A DNA stretch of 64,000 nucleotides from an uncultured Cellvibrio sp. (GCA_946480695.1 CAMLKG010000008.1:77829-141828); one strand, 5' to 3'. Numbered from the stretch's first letter, positions 1 through 10,102 are shown. Numbers and translations: made by a program. The notes: a model not told the origin generated them from the letters alone.

Positions 1-1527
1 CTCCACTACAATATATTCGCCGGGTTTGGCATTTACTTGCACCGTTTGACCATTAATTACCATACGCGCTGTATCAGTCTCTGCCCAATGCGGGTATCGC
101 ATACGCAAGCTGAAGCGCGCAGATTTATTGATGTGGATTTGTGTGGTTTCCTGGTCGGGAAATTGCGTAGTTTGCGTGAGCGCAATGCCTTTTTGCTTCC
201 ATTCCATTGAAGAAGATACAAAGAGATTTATATAGATGAGCGGTATTTTCCCGTGCGTATCACGCGCATAAATAAATTCCGCGTATTTGGATTGGCTTTC
301 AAGGCCGGAGCCCACACAACACCACATGCCTTTATCCACTTGCGAGTAAACCCGATAATGATTGGGACGCATAGGTGTGAAGTAAACAAAACCGCCCGTG
401 GCGGGATGTTGTGAAGACAATATATGGTTGTAAAGCGCGCGCTCGTAATAATCGGCATATTTTATGTTCGGCGCCGCTGTCTTTGCCGCGGACGACAAAT
501 ACAATAATTCGGTGAGTTTGAGCATGTTGTAGGTATTGCAGGTCTCCGGCCCTTCCACTTCATTCACCATCGGGGAGAAATCCTCGCGGTCATGGAAGTG
601 TTCCTTTACGCTGTTGCCACCAATAGCGACCGAGCGTTTATCCACGACTGTTTGCCAAAAAAATTCGGCGGCGCGATTCCACTCCCGATTGTTGGTCGCT
701 TCCGCATAGCGCTTAAAGCCAATGACTTTGGGAATCTGGGTATTGGCGTGCAAACCGGTTAACTTATCCTGCTGCTGTTCCAGTGGCTGCAAAATGGCCT
801 GGTGAGAAAAGGCTTTCGCAAGTTCCAGGTATTTTTTATCGCCAGTCATCTCCGCTACATCGACAAATACTTCGTTCATGCCCCCATGTTCGGTACGCAA
901 CATGGACTGCATTTGTTCGTCTGTTAAATTCCTGGTCAGCGCCAGGGTCCAATCGGATAATTTAACCAGCATTTTCCTTGCGTCTTTATTACCGGCATAA
1001 CGGTAGGCATCGCGCAAGCCCGCATACATTTTGTGGAGGTTGTACCAGGGAACCCAGCGTTCATTGGTCGAGAAGTTATCAGCGCGTATGTTGCCGCGCG
1101 CAATTTCATCCCACATTTTTTTGCTGTCGGGAATGCCACCGATATAACCCGTGCCCAACTTATCCTGGCATTTTTTTAATTCACCAAGCACATAATCCAG
1201 GCGTTTCAAAACCTGTTTATCGCGCGTTGCTGCATAGGTTATCGCCAGCGCAGAAACATAATGCCCACCCATATGCCCATCAAGGCCGGTCGATTCCCAG
1301 TTGCCGTAGGTGGCCGTGAAGGGTAAGCCGGCTTCGCGCCGGAAAGGCGCCAGTAATTTCTCGGCATCCAACGCCATTAGATATTCTTTATTGGTGTTTT
1401 GTGCGTGTAAAAACGGACCATCCAGTAACCGCACGTCAGAAAGTGGAACCAGTTCCACTGCCAGGGAGGCATAACTATTCAAACTCAGGCCCAGGGCCAG
1501 AATACGCAGGGAATTAACCAGTTTCAT
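1..1527 (-). CDS. GH127-family (DUF1680) beta-L-arabinofuranosidase, partial
   Basis: The reading frame is open from an ATG at 1527 to the left edge, so at least 509 residues are encoded and the C-terminus is missing. The N-terminus reads MKLVNSLRILALGLSLNSYA, a signal peptide. It is followed by the start of a DUF1680 domain (VRLLDGPF, then the segment around GLDGHMGGHYVSALAI). Further on are ETCNTYNML and GMWCCVGSG, the conserved Glu/Cys segments of this family. In GH127 enzymes these build the zinc-cysteine active site that removes terminal beta-linked L-arabinofuranose; this is family knowledge. The product should act in the periplasm or outside. It sits beside arabinanase genes on the same strand, which fits arabinan or arabinoxylan side-chain removal. 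DUF1680 is broad, so exact substrate is inferred. Confidence 0.85.
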   Translation of the reverse strand, partial: MKLVNSLRILALGLSLNSYASLAVELVPLSDVRLLDGPFLHAQNTNKEYLMALDAEKLLAPFRREAGLPFTATYGNWESTGLDGHMGGHYVSALAITYAATRDKQVLKRLDYVLGELKKCQDKLGTGYIGGIPDSKKMWDEIARGNIRADNFSTNERWVPWYNLHKMYAGLRDAYRYAGNKDARKMLVKLSDWTLALTRNLTDEQMQSMLRTEHGGMNEVFVDVAEMTGDKKYLELAKAFSHQAILQPLEQQQDKLTGLHANTQIPKVIGFKRYAEATNNREWNRAAEFFWQTVVDKRSVAIGGNSVKEHFHDREDFSPMVNEVEGPETCNTYNMLKLTELLYLSSAAKTAAPNIKYADYYERALYNHILSSQHPATGGFVYFTPMRPNHYRVYSQVDKGMWCCVGSGLESQSKYAEFIYARDTHGKIPLIYINLFVSSSMEWKQKGIALTQTTQFPDQETTQIHINKSARFSLRMRYPHWAETDTARMVINGQTVQVNAKPGEYIVVE

Positions 1528-1578
1528 CGTAAAAATTCCTGAATGGTTTTGGTCTGTTAACCGTTTGGAAATCAATCC

Positions 1579-1610
1579 AAAAAATATTCCCGCCATGGTG
1601 ACGGGAATAT
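1579..1610 (-). terminator. Rho-independent terminator after the GH43-ricin gene
   Basis: Read on the minus strand, ATATTCCCG and CGGGAATAT form a 9-bp stem around a 9-nt loop, followed by a run of six T. It lies about 60 bp past the stop codon of the gene ending at 1673, and before the GH127 gene, so the two are probably separate transcripts. Confidence 0.7.
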
Positions 1611-1672
1611 AACCAGGGTACCCGCCCATTGCAGGTTAACCCTTTCATCGCGCCAATAGTTTTTTGGCGGCG

Positions 1673-3142
1673 CTATTGCGCTTGTAAACTAAACATTTGG
1701 TTGGTGCTATTCGCTGTACATTGCCATTGATATAAATTGGCGCCATCGCCGGTGGCCGCAGCGGCAATATCCAAACATTTTTCGCTATTGCGGTTCACTA
1801 TGCGATAGCGACCTGATCCGGCGGCTTGAAAACGGAATTGCTGGTTATGCGAGCCGGCAAAACCCCAGAGCATTAAATTGGCACCATTGGCTACGGAAAA
1901 GGAATCAACATCGAACGCTTTGTCAGCCGCGTTAACCGGGGAGATACGATGCCATACATCGTCAATACGCGTGACAATAAATTTCTGGCAATTGTTATTC
2001 AACCAACTCCATTGGCGCAGGTTGGTGCCGTTTGCCACACCGCAATTTTCCACATCCAGTGATTTGCCGCTGTGAACCGGTGTAATCCGGTAGGTGCCGG
2101 TGATGCGTGCATTGTTATCGGTTTTAACCGGGAAATTGCGATTGAAAACCGGCCAGCCGTTGGAGAATGTCATTTGCAATAAATCCAGGCGTGCAGGCCA
2201 GCCCGTTGATGTAGTGCCGTCGTAATAATGGATGCTTGCGAGATGCTGGCCATTGTTATAGAAGTAACCGAAGTGGCCGGAGCCAATGTAATTGCCATCG
2301 GAAATCAACACGGTGCTGCCGCCATAGTTCCACAAATTTTTGCCGTTCTTGTCTAAAAACGGCCCCGTAGGGCTGGCGGAGCGACCGGTTACTATGTAGT
2401 AATCACTTTGGTTGCCCTGGCAGCACTCGCCCAGGTTCACAAACATGTAGTAATAGCCGTTAATGTATTTTACTTGCGCCGCTTCAAATTCATGCCATGC
2501 GTAGTTGTTGCCAACCACCGGGTAGCGCGTAGTGTTCATTAGCAAACCGGTGTTGGGATTTATTTGGCGAACAAAAATACCGGCATAGTGAGAGCCGTAA
2601 ACCATCCACACATTGTTTTGCGCATCGCGGTATAGCCCCGCATCTATCGCGTTGACCGGTTGTCCATTCAAGTTGCCTTCATCGACCGTTGATACGACCA
2701 TGCCCAGGTCTTGCCAATTGGGATTGTTCAGGGAATTGGTTACCATCACACCAATCGCTGAACGCATTCCGGAGGTTGCGGAAAATGCCGAGTAATACAA
2801 ATAAAACTTGCCATTCATTTCAATCACATCCGGCGCCCAGAAATTACCGTCAAACCCCGGTACCTTATTGTTGATCCAGGCGGGGTAGGTATTCGCCGGT
2901 ATTGGCGAAGGGCCGCGTTTCCAGTTAACCAAATCTGTGGAATAAAGCGCGTTTATCGGAAAATTATTGGCGCCGCCGCCGGTGCCGAATGTCCAATAGG
3001 TATTTCCGTCCTTCACAATAGTTGAAGGATCATGAATATCCGTAGTGCCGGAGAGGGTGATGGCAGATGCGTGTATCCCGATCAACAGCATCATTGAGAT
3101 GGCGGGAATTTTTTTAAAAAAATGAATGATTAACTGATACAT
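1673..3142 (-). CDS. Secreted GH43 arabinanase with C-terminal ricin-type (CBM13-like) domain
   Basis: A 489-residue protein with a signal peptide (about residues 1-27). A five-bladed GH43 domain spans about 30-350, followed by a beta-trefoil lectin domain (about 355-489). The GH43 base is Asp38 in IHDPS. The pKa-modulating Asp lies in NAIDAGLYRD and the acid Glu in HEFEAAQV. The trefoil shows three QxW-like repeats (RQWSW, MLWGF, YQWQC). The most likely role is extracellular cleavage of alpha-1,5-arabinan, since the HDPS blade and the GSHYAGI segment resemble arabinanases. An arabinofuranosidase cannot be excluded. The start is supported by AAGGA upstream of the ATG. It lies between a TonB receptor and the GH127 gene on the same strand, with terminators on both sides. 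Confidence 0.85.
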   Translation of the reverse strand: MYQLIIHFFKKIPAISMMLLIGIHASAITLSGTTDIHDPSTIVKDGNTYWTFGTGGGANNFPINALYSTDLVNWKRGPSPIPANTYPAWINNKVPGFDGNFWAPDVIEMNGKFYLYYSAFSATSGMRSAIGVMVTNSLNNPNWQDLGMVVSTVDEGNLNGQPVNAIDAGLYRDAQNNVWMVYGSHYAGIFVRQINPNTGLLMNTTRYPVVGNNYAWHEFEAAQVKYINGYYYMFVNLGECCQGNQSDYYIVTGRSASPTGPFLDKNGKNLWNYGGSTVLISDGNYIGSGHFGYFYNNGQHLASIHYYDGTTSTGWPARLDLLQMTFSNGWPVFNRNFPVKTDNNARITGTYRITPVHSGKSLDVENCGVANGTNLRQWSWLNNNCQKFIVTRIDDVWHRISPVNAADKAFDVDSFSVANGANLMLWGFAGSHNQQFRFQAAGSGRYRIVNRNSEKCLDIAAAATGDGANLYQWQCTANSTNQMFSLQAQ

Positions 3143-3227
3143 AAGAAGGTCCTTGATTATTAATTATCGTAATGGGACATTGCGAGCTGATGCCAGGAAA
3201 CTTACATACGGCGTCCCTGTGAATATA

Positions 3228-3262
3228 ATTCCGGAAGCGCACTGCGCTTCCGGAATATTTTT
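3228..3262. terminator. Strong hairpin between TonB receptor and GH43-ricin genes
   Basis: A perfect 13-bp stem (ATTCCGGAAGCGC pairing with GCGCTTCCGGAAT) closes on a 3-nt loop. The plus-strand side carries a T6 run. The minus-strand side is only AT-rich. It lies 10 bp past the stop of the receptor gene, which reads on the minus strand, so it probably ends that transcript despite the weaker U tract. Confidence 0.65.
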
Positions 3263-3271
3263 TGCGATGGC

Positions 3272-6058
3272 TTAGAAATTCAAACGTGCACCCAAGGCAA
3301 AGGTACGGCTGTAGAGGGACGAACCGAAGTTGTTGGTAGTGGAACCATTTTCACCGTAATAGCTTTGGTAAATTTCTTCCGTCAGGTTGGTGCCATCAAA
3401 TGTTAAAGACAGGTTGTCATTAACTTGATAACTGATCTGCAAATCCATACTAGACTCCGGTTTCCTCCAGATTTCCAATGGGTTTGCAAATTGGGCAGCC
3501 TCATAGTTGTTAAGGAATGCACTGCGCCACGCGTAAGATAAACGCATACCCAACTTATCTTTGTCATATGCCAGCACAACGCTGTATGACTCGTCGGAGA
3601 CGCCGAACAAATCGGTTTCCTTGGAGCCGGTAATTTCACCCACACTGTTGGTAATCGGGGTAGTTTGCGAAGAATCCAATGCGGTGTAACTTGCCTGGAT
3701 CCCGAAACCGTCCAGAACCGCAGGCAGGTTGTCCGGGAACCACACGACCCCCAGTTCCAATCCACTCAAGTCACCGTTAGACGCATTGTAAGGTTGGCTA
3801 AGCACATAAGTGCCCATTTCACCGGTTGGGGTTTCGTGCTGGACCTGGCGACGGAAGTCAATAACAAAACCGTCGATTTCGCGCTTGAACAAGGTGCCGT
3901 AAATCGAACTGGCGTCAGCAAAATACCATTCCAGGGAGAAATCGTAGTTTTTGGATTCGGTGGGTTTCAAATCCGGGTTACCGCCACTTGCTGTGCCATA
4001 ACCAATCCCGGTTACATCCTCGTTGTAAATAATTTGCGAATTCAACGAAGCGAAATTGGGACGACGCAAGGTTTCGGTATAGGCTAAACGCGCATACAAA
4101 TCATCGGTCAAGCCATAGCGCAAAGACAAACTGGGCAACACTTTGGAGGTATCCGCTGAGTCGCTGTATACCGTCCGCGCGGCCGAACTGGTGTCGGTAA
4201 AATCCATATCCGTTTCGGAACCGGTGTAACGCAGGCCGATTTCACCATCCAACGTCCTTCCCGCCAATTCAGTTTCGTATTGGGTGGTTACATAGGCGGA
4301 AGTGGTTAACTCGTCGATGCTGAAGCTTTCCACCAAATCCAGTTTTTCCAGGTTATATGCAGTCCTGAATTCGCCGGCGTTAGCGCGAATATAGTGACCA
4401 TTAGCCACTGCCCAAGTAGTGGGAATATCGGCGTTGCCGTCAAAGAAGCCGTGGTTGATATAGGCAAGCTCGGCAGTGATAGGAATAGCATTGTTGAACG
4501 CTTCCTGGCGACTGAGGGCCTCTGAGGCGCCGCGCTGGTCTACCCGCACACCAAATTTGATATTTTTAAACAAGCCGGCATCCAGGTTATAGGTTGCATC
4601 GGTGGTAAAGGTTACCGCGTCACCTTCATTTTTATTGGCGTTGTCGTACAACTGCGCCGTGCGCCAGTTGGCAACATCGGCCACGTCCGCTTCGTTGAGC
4701 GGGGTTGCGGGGTTGTCGATGAAGCTAAACGCAGGAATACCGCCACCCGCATTGAAATCCACATTCAGGCCATAACGCGCATTTTCAAAACGCATTGCAA
4801 AGAAATCGGATTGGAAACGGCTTTCCTGGTAAACCACTTCGGATTTCACATTAAACGCGTCGGAAATATCCCAGTCGCCACCCAAGGCATAAACATAGCT
4901 GTCAGTCTTGCCAGTGGTCAGGTCGCCACTGGTGAATGACCAATTGTCCCGCACACTGCGGGACTTAACGATATTGGTCCCCTCAAACAATACGATATTG
5001 GCATCTTGCGCGGCAGTCGGGCTATTGGCATAGGAACCCCACCAGTCTGCAAAGGTAAATAACAACGAATTAAAGGATTCATTGCGATAGCCGTTGTAGA
5101 AGGTTTCAAAGGTGTATTCGGAACTGTCGTTAGGTGCAAATTGCAACGAAATATTTGCCGCCGGACGTTCGCGCTTACCGGTAAAGTCGCTGGAGAAAAT
5201 GGCATCGCGACCCAGGATGTATTCCATCTCCTCACCATTAACGGTCAAGGTGGAACCCGGTGCAGTCGGCAAGCCATTTAACAATCCCGGGGTCCAGATA
5301 GGGTTTTCGCTTACACCAGCGTGATCCAAAAATACCCGCTCATAAGCAGTAAAGGGGGCAACCGGATTATCAGTGGCAAATGGCACCATGGCACCGGCTG
5401 TTACGCTTTGGTCACGGTAATTGGTACGCGCGTAGGATAGGTTAACCAGGGCGCCAAATTCGCCTGAACCCGTTTCCCAGCGATTGCTTGCCAATGCGCT
5501 CAGGTTAGGGTCGGTTTTGTCGGCTTGCTCCTGGTTGATAGCGCGCGCAGCTATTACTACTTTGCTGCCGTCAAAATCAAACGGGCGTTGGGTTTTGATA
5601 TCAACCGACCCGGCGATGCCGTTTTCAATTTGGGAGGCGGAACGGGTTTTATAAACATCCACCTGCTTAATCAGGCTTGCGGGTACATCTTGCAAGGCCA
5701 CGGAAAGGCCGGATGCTGTGAAAATATTACGGCCATTAACCGTGGTATTAATGTCGGTCAAACCGCGGATGGAAATACCGGAGGTTTCACCCGAGCCACG
5801 GTTAGTGACTTGTACGCCGGTAACGCGCTGCAAGGCTTCAACAACATTGTTATCAGGAAACTTACCGATGTCTTCAGCAACAATGGCATCGACGATTTGC
5901 GTGTTATCGCGCTTTACATCCAACGCTTGTTGCAAGCTGCCGCGAATACCGGTGACGACGATTTCTTCGACCTGGTCTCCCTGCGCAAATACCGGTAAGG
6001 AAGCACCAAAAGCCGCAGCCATAGCCACAGCAATACTGAGTGTTTTTTTCTGGAACAT
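3272..6058 (-). CDS. TonB-dependent receptor, oligosaccharide type (paralogue A)
   Basis: A 928-residue outer-membrane receptor of the large Caulobacter/Xanthomonas oligosaccharide type. The frame extends upstream to 6121, but the ATG at 6058 has GGGAG just before it and gives a clean signal peptide (MFQKKTLSIAVAMAAAFG, ending near PVFAQ). The mature N-terminus has a TonB-box-like EEIVVTG, then the plug (VVEALQRVTGVQV, SIRGL, VDVYKTRSASQIENGIAGSV). The barrel ends in an aromatic residue (ALGARLNF), as usual for Omp85/BamA-inserted barrels. It is closely similar to the receptor at 10359-13136. Neighbouring arabinan hydrolases and an operator-like palindrome upstream at 6234-6246 suggest uptake of arabino-oligosaccharides; the substrate is inferred. 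Confidence 0.9.
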   Translation of the reverse strand: MFQKKTLSIAVAMAAAFGASLPVFAQGDQVEEIVVTGIRGSLQQALDVKRDNTQIVDAIVAEDIGKFPDNNVVEALQRVTGVQVTNRGSGETSGISIRGLTDINTTVNGRNIFTASGLSVALQDVPASLIKQVDVYKTRSASQIENGIAGSVDIKTQRPFDFDGSKVVIAARAINQEQADKTDPNLSALASNRWETGSGEFGALVNLSYARTNYRDQSVTAGAMVPFATDNPVAPFTAYERVFLDHAGVSENPIWTPGLLNGLPTAPGSTLTVNGEEMEYILGRDAIFSSDFTGKRERPAANISLQFAPNDSSEYTFETFYNGYRNESFNSLLFTFADWWGSYANSPTAAQDANIVLFEGTNIVKSRSVRDNWSFTSGDLTTGKTDSYVYALGGDWDISDAFNVKSEVVYQESRFQSDFFAMRFENARYGLNVDFNAGGGIPAFSFIDNPATPLNEADVADVANWRTAQLYDNANKNEGDAVTFTTDATYNLDAGLFKNIKFGVRVDQRGASEALSRQEAFNNAIPITAELAYINHGFFDGNADIPTTWAVANGHYIRANAGEFRTAYNLEKLDLVESFSIDELTTSAYVTTQYETELAGRTLDGEIGLRYTGSETDMDFTDTSSAARTVYSDSADTSKVLPSLSLRYGLTDDLYARLAYTETLRRPNFASLNSQIIYNEDVTGIGYGTASGGNPDLKPTESKNYDFSLEWYFADASSIYGTLFKREIDGFVIDFRRQVQHETPTGEMGTYVLSQPYNASNGDLSGLELGVVWFPDNLPAVLDGFGIQASYTALDSSQTTPITNSVGEITGSKETDLFGVSDESYSVVLAYDKDKLGMRLSYAWRSAFLNNYEAAQFANPLEIWRKPESSMDLQISYQVNDNLSLTFDGTNLTEEIYQSYYGENGSTTNNFGSSLYSRTFALGARLNF

Positions 6059-6233
6059 ATGTATCTCCCGTGAGCGATAGCGCCTTGCGGTAAAAACCTT
6101 GACACCTATCGTTATTATCAAACTCGTGCGTTTTATTTTGTCTTATTAATGCCAGCTTTTATAAAGGTCTCGCCTTTTCTATTGGCCAATGGATGTCGTT
6201 ATCAGGAGGACTCTCAGCCAACCATTAAGACAT

Positions 6234-6246
6234 ATTGTAAGACAAT
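6234..6246. promoter_or_regulatory. Candidate arabinose-regulon operator, ATTGT-AAG-ACAAT
   Basis: A perfect inverted repeat with a 3-nt spacer, about 175 bp upstream of the receptor start at 6058. It matches the site upstream of araB except in the spacer. The pattern TTGT-N3-ACAA fits the TNGTNNNACNA style of FadR-subfamily GntR regulators; that assignment is inference. Confidence 0.55.
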
Positions 6247-6366
6247 TTATCCTAGTCTTCTTACACCGCTCCGTCAACAGTAAACAATCGTTTACTTATA
6301 AATAATAAAACGGCGTAAATTGGCCGATGGCCAAATCCTTGGGCGCAAGTTCTCCTGGGGAACCAT

Positions 6367-6403
6367 AAAAAAAAACCGCTACAGCAAAAGTGCTATAGCG
6401 GTT
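6367..6403 (-). terminator. Rho-independent terminator of the GH43-LamG gene
   Basis: On the minus strand AACCGCTATAGCAC-TTTT-GCTGTAGCGGTT forms a long, slightly imperfect hairpin followed by a run of T. It sits about 260 bp downstream of the stop codon at 6661, and means the downstream receptor needs its own promoter. Confidence 0.75.
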
Positions 6404-6660
6404 AAAGACTGGTGTTAACAAACAGCGTTACACCATCCAACGACAAAGGGTAACCTGACAAAACAAACAGAGACTCTCATGAGTTAGAGGCCAGGCATTG
6501 GGAAAGCCTGACACCTATTTGTAGTATAATATTTTAATACTCTTAATGTACAGTTATTTTTTCATGCCAAGGCAACAGGCCCAAATCACCCGGAACTGGT
6601 GCCCATCCCTTGGGCAAATAAAGCGTTACCGATGAACTACCAAGGAGGCAACCAAGGGTA

Positions 6661-9600
6661 TTAATCCACTTTACCTTCCGCATGAATGATCATGACATCA
6701 TCAGCGGAAAGCACTTCGTCATAAATTTTCAGTTCATCAATGGTGCCGTTATAAGGGCTGTCCCAATAGTTAACACCCAGTGCGAAATGGGTATCCCCGG
6801 CAGGTGTAAATACATCCGGGAAGCCCGCCATCGACGAGGCCGGCATACCATTGAGGTAGGTGGTGAGCTTGCCGCCATCCACCGTCATCACCAGGTGGCT
6901 CCATTGTGCCGTGGGGATTTTTGCATTGAAGGTGCCGTCATACCATGCGGTGCCTGACCAGAGCATAGTGTTTTGCGCATCACCCGGGCCGCGGGGCACC
7001 ACGCTGATCCAGCTGCTATCGGTTGCCCAGCCGAAGAAAGCCGGTGTGTATTGGGTTCCTGCCGCCAAATTCAGCCAGAGCGAGATGCTGTAACTGTGGT
7101 CGTTAATCAGGTTGTCCGGCAGCACAACACCGGAGCGACCGTCCAGTACCAGTGCCTTACCCACAACCCCATCAATATAGCTGACCTGCCCCCCTGCCTC
7201 ATTGACCCGGGCTCCCACCACCACACCGGGCGCAACGGCATGGTTTGCCTCATCCAGGTTTTCCTCGAAGGAGAAGGCGGCGAGCGGTAATGGCGGCGCC
7301 TTGGACTTCACCGTGGCGATAAATTCCCGGGTATCCGTCAAACCACCGTAACTGATAGTAGCCACCAGGGTTACTTGCGCATCCGGTTCCGTGGCGCCCG
7401 GCTGGGTTACCACACCGATATCGCTAATAACCGCCGGCTGTGCCGATTTCCAACTCACCGAGGTGGTGTAGGGGCCGGCAAGGGGTAGATCCAGGTCATC
7501 TTTGAGCGCGGAAATGTCGCCGAGGCCCAAGGCTTCTTTCGCTAATGCCAGGACTTCCGCAGGCGGCTTGGTGCCTGGGTCAAGCACACTGGCGTCTTCA
7601 GGTGTCAACACACGGTTATAGATTTTCAGGTCGTCAATCAAACCATTGAAGGGGATATCCCAATAATTGACGCCCAGCGCAAAAATCCCCTGCGCAGTGG
7701 AGAAAAGGTCACCTACATTTTGGCCGGTATGTTTTTTCTCGCCATTGATGTAGACATTGGCTTCACCTTTATTGATGGAGAAGACTACATGGCTCCACTC
7801 CCCCTGGGGAATGAGCATACCGGTAATACCGTCATACCATTGCGGTACCCGGCCCCATAACATGGTGCCGCCATTCCAGCCCTGGGGAACCAGGCTCAGC
7901 CATTGTTCAGTATCCACTGCCCCGAAGAAGGCGGTGGTGAAACCTGTTAATACCTCGGGCCTGATCCAGAATGAGACTGTATATTCGTAATTCGATACCA
8001 AACCATTGGGCAGGAGCACGCCGTTAGTTCCGTCCAGGCTCAGCGCTTGCCCGTCCCATCCCGCCGCATAGGCGACACTGCCGGTGTTGGTAATGCGATC
8101 CCCTGTGGGTGTGCCTGCGGCAAAGGCGCCGTTGGCATCCGCCAGGTCGCCTTCAAATTTGTATTGGGCCGTTGCCGGTACTACCCGCAACGCCAGAACC
8201 TTGACCACCAACGTCTTGGTGTAGGTTTGGCCGCGCAGGTCCATGGTGGCGGTCAAGGTCAGGGTCTGGTCCCCCGCCTCGGCCCCGGGGCGGTTAACTT
8301 TCGCCACCCCGGTTTGCAAACCGGTTTTCTTGTCCGTTTTAAAGTTGATGACAGCCGGATTACTACTGGACCAGGTGATACGGGTTGCGCGAGTCCCGCG
8401 CAGGGGCACGGTTAGCTGGGAATCGGTAATTTCCGCCGGGAGTGTGATCGCCTCATCAATAGCGCTGAATACCTGCGCCGTGGTGCGCTTTTCCAATTGC
8501 GCCCCCCAGGCAGCCGCCCCCTTGGACGAAAGCGCAGTAAATGTGGGTACCAGTTTCCTGGCCGCATTATCCCATTGCCAGGCCATAACCCCTTCATAGG
8601 TATCACTGCCCAATACCAGGGTAATGCGCTTATTGTCGCCCTCCGACAGGCGGTAATAGCCGCTAACCTCACCAGTAATAGTGCGATCTTCATTTAAGGT
8701 AATGTAAACAGAATTGTGACCGGTGGTGTTGGAATCCAGTTCGTGGTTGATAAACCGGTAATCGCCAACCAAATCTATCGCATCGACAACATTCATCCCT
8801 TCAATGGGCACATAGCGCTGCGGTGAAGCCACGAACCAGTTATCGGCATTTAAAAATAATTCGTGCACTCGCACCGAGTGCTCCTCTCCGCGATTGGGAA
8901 AGCGCGTATGGGTTACCAAAAAATATTTTTTGGTATTCGCGTCGTAGTACACCGAATTATGCCCGGGTGACAGGTATCCCCACCCCTCGGCCACATCGCC
9001 CGTTTCCGATACGAAATTAAAGCCCCCCATGAGCTTGACGCCGTACTTGCTGAGGGTATCGGTATTATTCCTGGCATTGAGCATGTCGTTACCCGCGGCA
9101 TCCAGGTATGGGCCGGCAGGATTCCTGGAACGGGACACGCGGATATTGTAACCATCCGCGGCCGCAAAGCCGGCAATGGAATTGAACATATAGTAATAAT
9201 CACTTTCCGGGCTGTAGGTTATCCAGGTGCCCTCAATCGCGGCAAAACCACCGCCCGCCAAGTGGGTACCATAGCCCTGGCCAGCCTTGGGCTTAGCGGT
9301 ACCTTCATCCAGTTCGAGGATATAAATCCCCCCGAAGTAGGAGCCGTAGACCATCCATAATTTGCCTTCCTTGTCGTAAAACACATGGGGGTCAATGACA
9401 TTGGGATGGACTGCACCATCGTATGCGCCCACCCCCTCCGGTCCCTTACCGGCGGCGATTTCTGCTGCGTTCATACCGGAACGGAGGAAGACGCCCAGGT
9501 CCGCATATGGGCCTTCAATATTGTCCGCAACGGCCACGCCAATATAAGACCGGGGGGCATCGCAGTTACCCGTCGCCGGATTGGTGCAATGGTTGTAATA

Positions 9601-10008
9601 GAAGTAATACTTCCCATCGTTTAAATGGATGACATCGGCAGCCCAGGAACCCTGGTAACCACCGACCCAATCAATACCCTCAGCGATTTGCGAACTGAAG
9701 GTATTAAAGAGCGGATTGGCATCATCCACACCTTCGGCAACCCGGGTCCACCCCATCAGATCGGTCGATTTCGCAACGGATAAATGGGAACCGAATATAT
9801 AAAAAGCCCCATTGGCCTTGATAATGGACGGGTCATGGACCGCCATATCATTGAATGCAATTGCATCGGCATTGGCGGTGGGATCAGCCACCGTCACATT
9901 GTCAGGTACAGTGTTAGCCGGTAGCTCACCTTTACCACCCGAACCGCCACCGCAGCCGGCGAGCATCAGGACGCTAATGAGCGCCGGGGCTAAATGCTGG
10001 AATTTCAT
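6661..10008 (-). CDS. Large GH43 lipoprotein with two LamG domains
   Basis: An 1115-residue protein. The N-terminus has a lipobox (VLMLAGC, Cys19) followed by a Gly/Ser stretch, so it should be a lipoprotein. A GH43 domain follows (about 50-420): base Asp59 in VHDPSI, an acid Glu in FAAIEGTWI, and the GSYFGGIYIL segment. Next is a small beta domain typical of GH43 arabinanase C-termini (about 420-520), then an atrophied bacterial Ig-like domain (TWSSSNPAVI). LamG/concanavalin-like domain 1 follows (about 625-815), then a second atrophied Ig (SWKSAQPAVIS), then LamG 2 (about 915-1105). The two LamG units are similar (both contain WS.LV..V and FALGVNYWD-type strings), so they look like an internal duplication. 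Likely role: cell-surface endo-arabinanase or arabinofuranosidase with two glycan-binding modules. GAGAGG supports the ATG at 10008. Confidence 0.85.
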   Translation of the reverse strand: MKFQHLAPALISVLMLAGCGGGSGGKGELPANTVPDNVTVADPTANADAIAFNDMAVHDPSIIKANGAFYIFGSHLSVAKSTDLMGWTRVAEGVDDANPLFNTFSSQIAEGIDWVGGYQGSWAADVIHLNDGKYYFYYNHCTNPATGNCDAPRSYIGVAVADNIEGPYADLGVFLRSGMNAAEIAAGKGPEGVGAYDGAVHPNVIDPHVFYDKEGKLWMVYGSYFGGIYILELDEGTAKPKAGQGYGTHLAGGGFAAIEGTWITYSPESDYYYMFNSIAGFAAADGYNIRVSRSRNPAGPYLDAAGNDMLNARNNTDTLSKYGVKLMGGFNFVSETGDVAEGWGYLSPGHNSVYYDANTKKYFLVTHTRFPNRGEEHSVRVHELFLNADNWFVASPQRYVPIEGMNVVDAIDLVGDYRFINHELDSNTTGHNSVYITLNEDRTITGEVSGYYRLSEGDNKRITLVLGSDTYEGVMAWQWDNAARKLVPTFTALSSKGAAAWGAQLEKRTTAQVFSAIDEAITLPAEITDSQLTVPLRGTRATRITWSSSNPAVINFKTDKKTGLQTGVAKVNRPGAEAGDQTLTLTATMDLRGQTYTKTLVVKVLALRVVPATAQYKFEGDLADANGAFAAGTPTGDRITNTGSVAYAAGWDGQALSLDGTNGVLLPNGLVSNYEYTVSFWIRPEVLTGFTTAFFGAVDTEQWLSLVPQGWNGGTMLWGRVPQWYDGITGMLIPQGEWSHVVFSINKGEANVYINGEKKHTGQNVGDLFSTAQGIFALGVNYWDIPFNGLIDDLKIYNRVLTPEDASVLDPGTKPPAEVLALAKEALGLGDISALKDDLDLPLAGPYTTSVSWKSAQPAVISDIGVVTQPGATEPDAQVTLVATISYGGLTDTREFIATVKSKAPPLPLAAFSFEENLDEANHAVAPGVVVGARVNEAGGQVSYIDGVVGKALVLDGRSGVVLPDNLINDHSYSISLWLNLAAGTQYTPAFFGWATDSSWISVVPRGPGDAQNTMLWSGTAWYDGTFNAKIPTAQWSHLVMTVDGGKLTTYLNGMPASSMAGFPDVFTPAGDTHFALGVNYWDSPYNGTIDELKIYDEVLSADDVMIIHAEGKVD

Positions 10009-10102
10009 CGTGTGTAAACCTCTCGCGTAGTTATTACTTATTCGGATGGCCTATTGGTATTTTGTCTCCTTTCCCTGGGCATTGATCGTCGCATATCACA
10101 TA

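Larger units (their letters stand above)
6059..6660. other. 602-bp non-coding stretch between receptor A and the GH43-LamG gene
   Basis: It contains a terminator for the GH43-LamG gene (6367-6403), the palindrome at 6234-6246 and a weaker operator-like sequence at 6519-6530 (TTGTAGTATAAT, one mismatch to TTGT-N3-ACAA). I see no credible gene in it. The part from 6059 to about 6360 is the leader/promoter region of receptor A. Confidence 0.5.

Noticed and set aside
8047..8599. Long antisense open frames in the GH43-LamG gene
   Set aside because: Overlapping frames on the opposite strand of a well-supported gene, with no ribosome site or recognisable domain.
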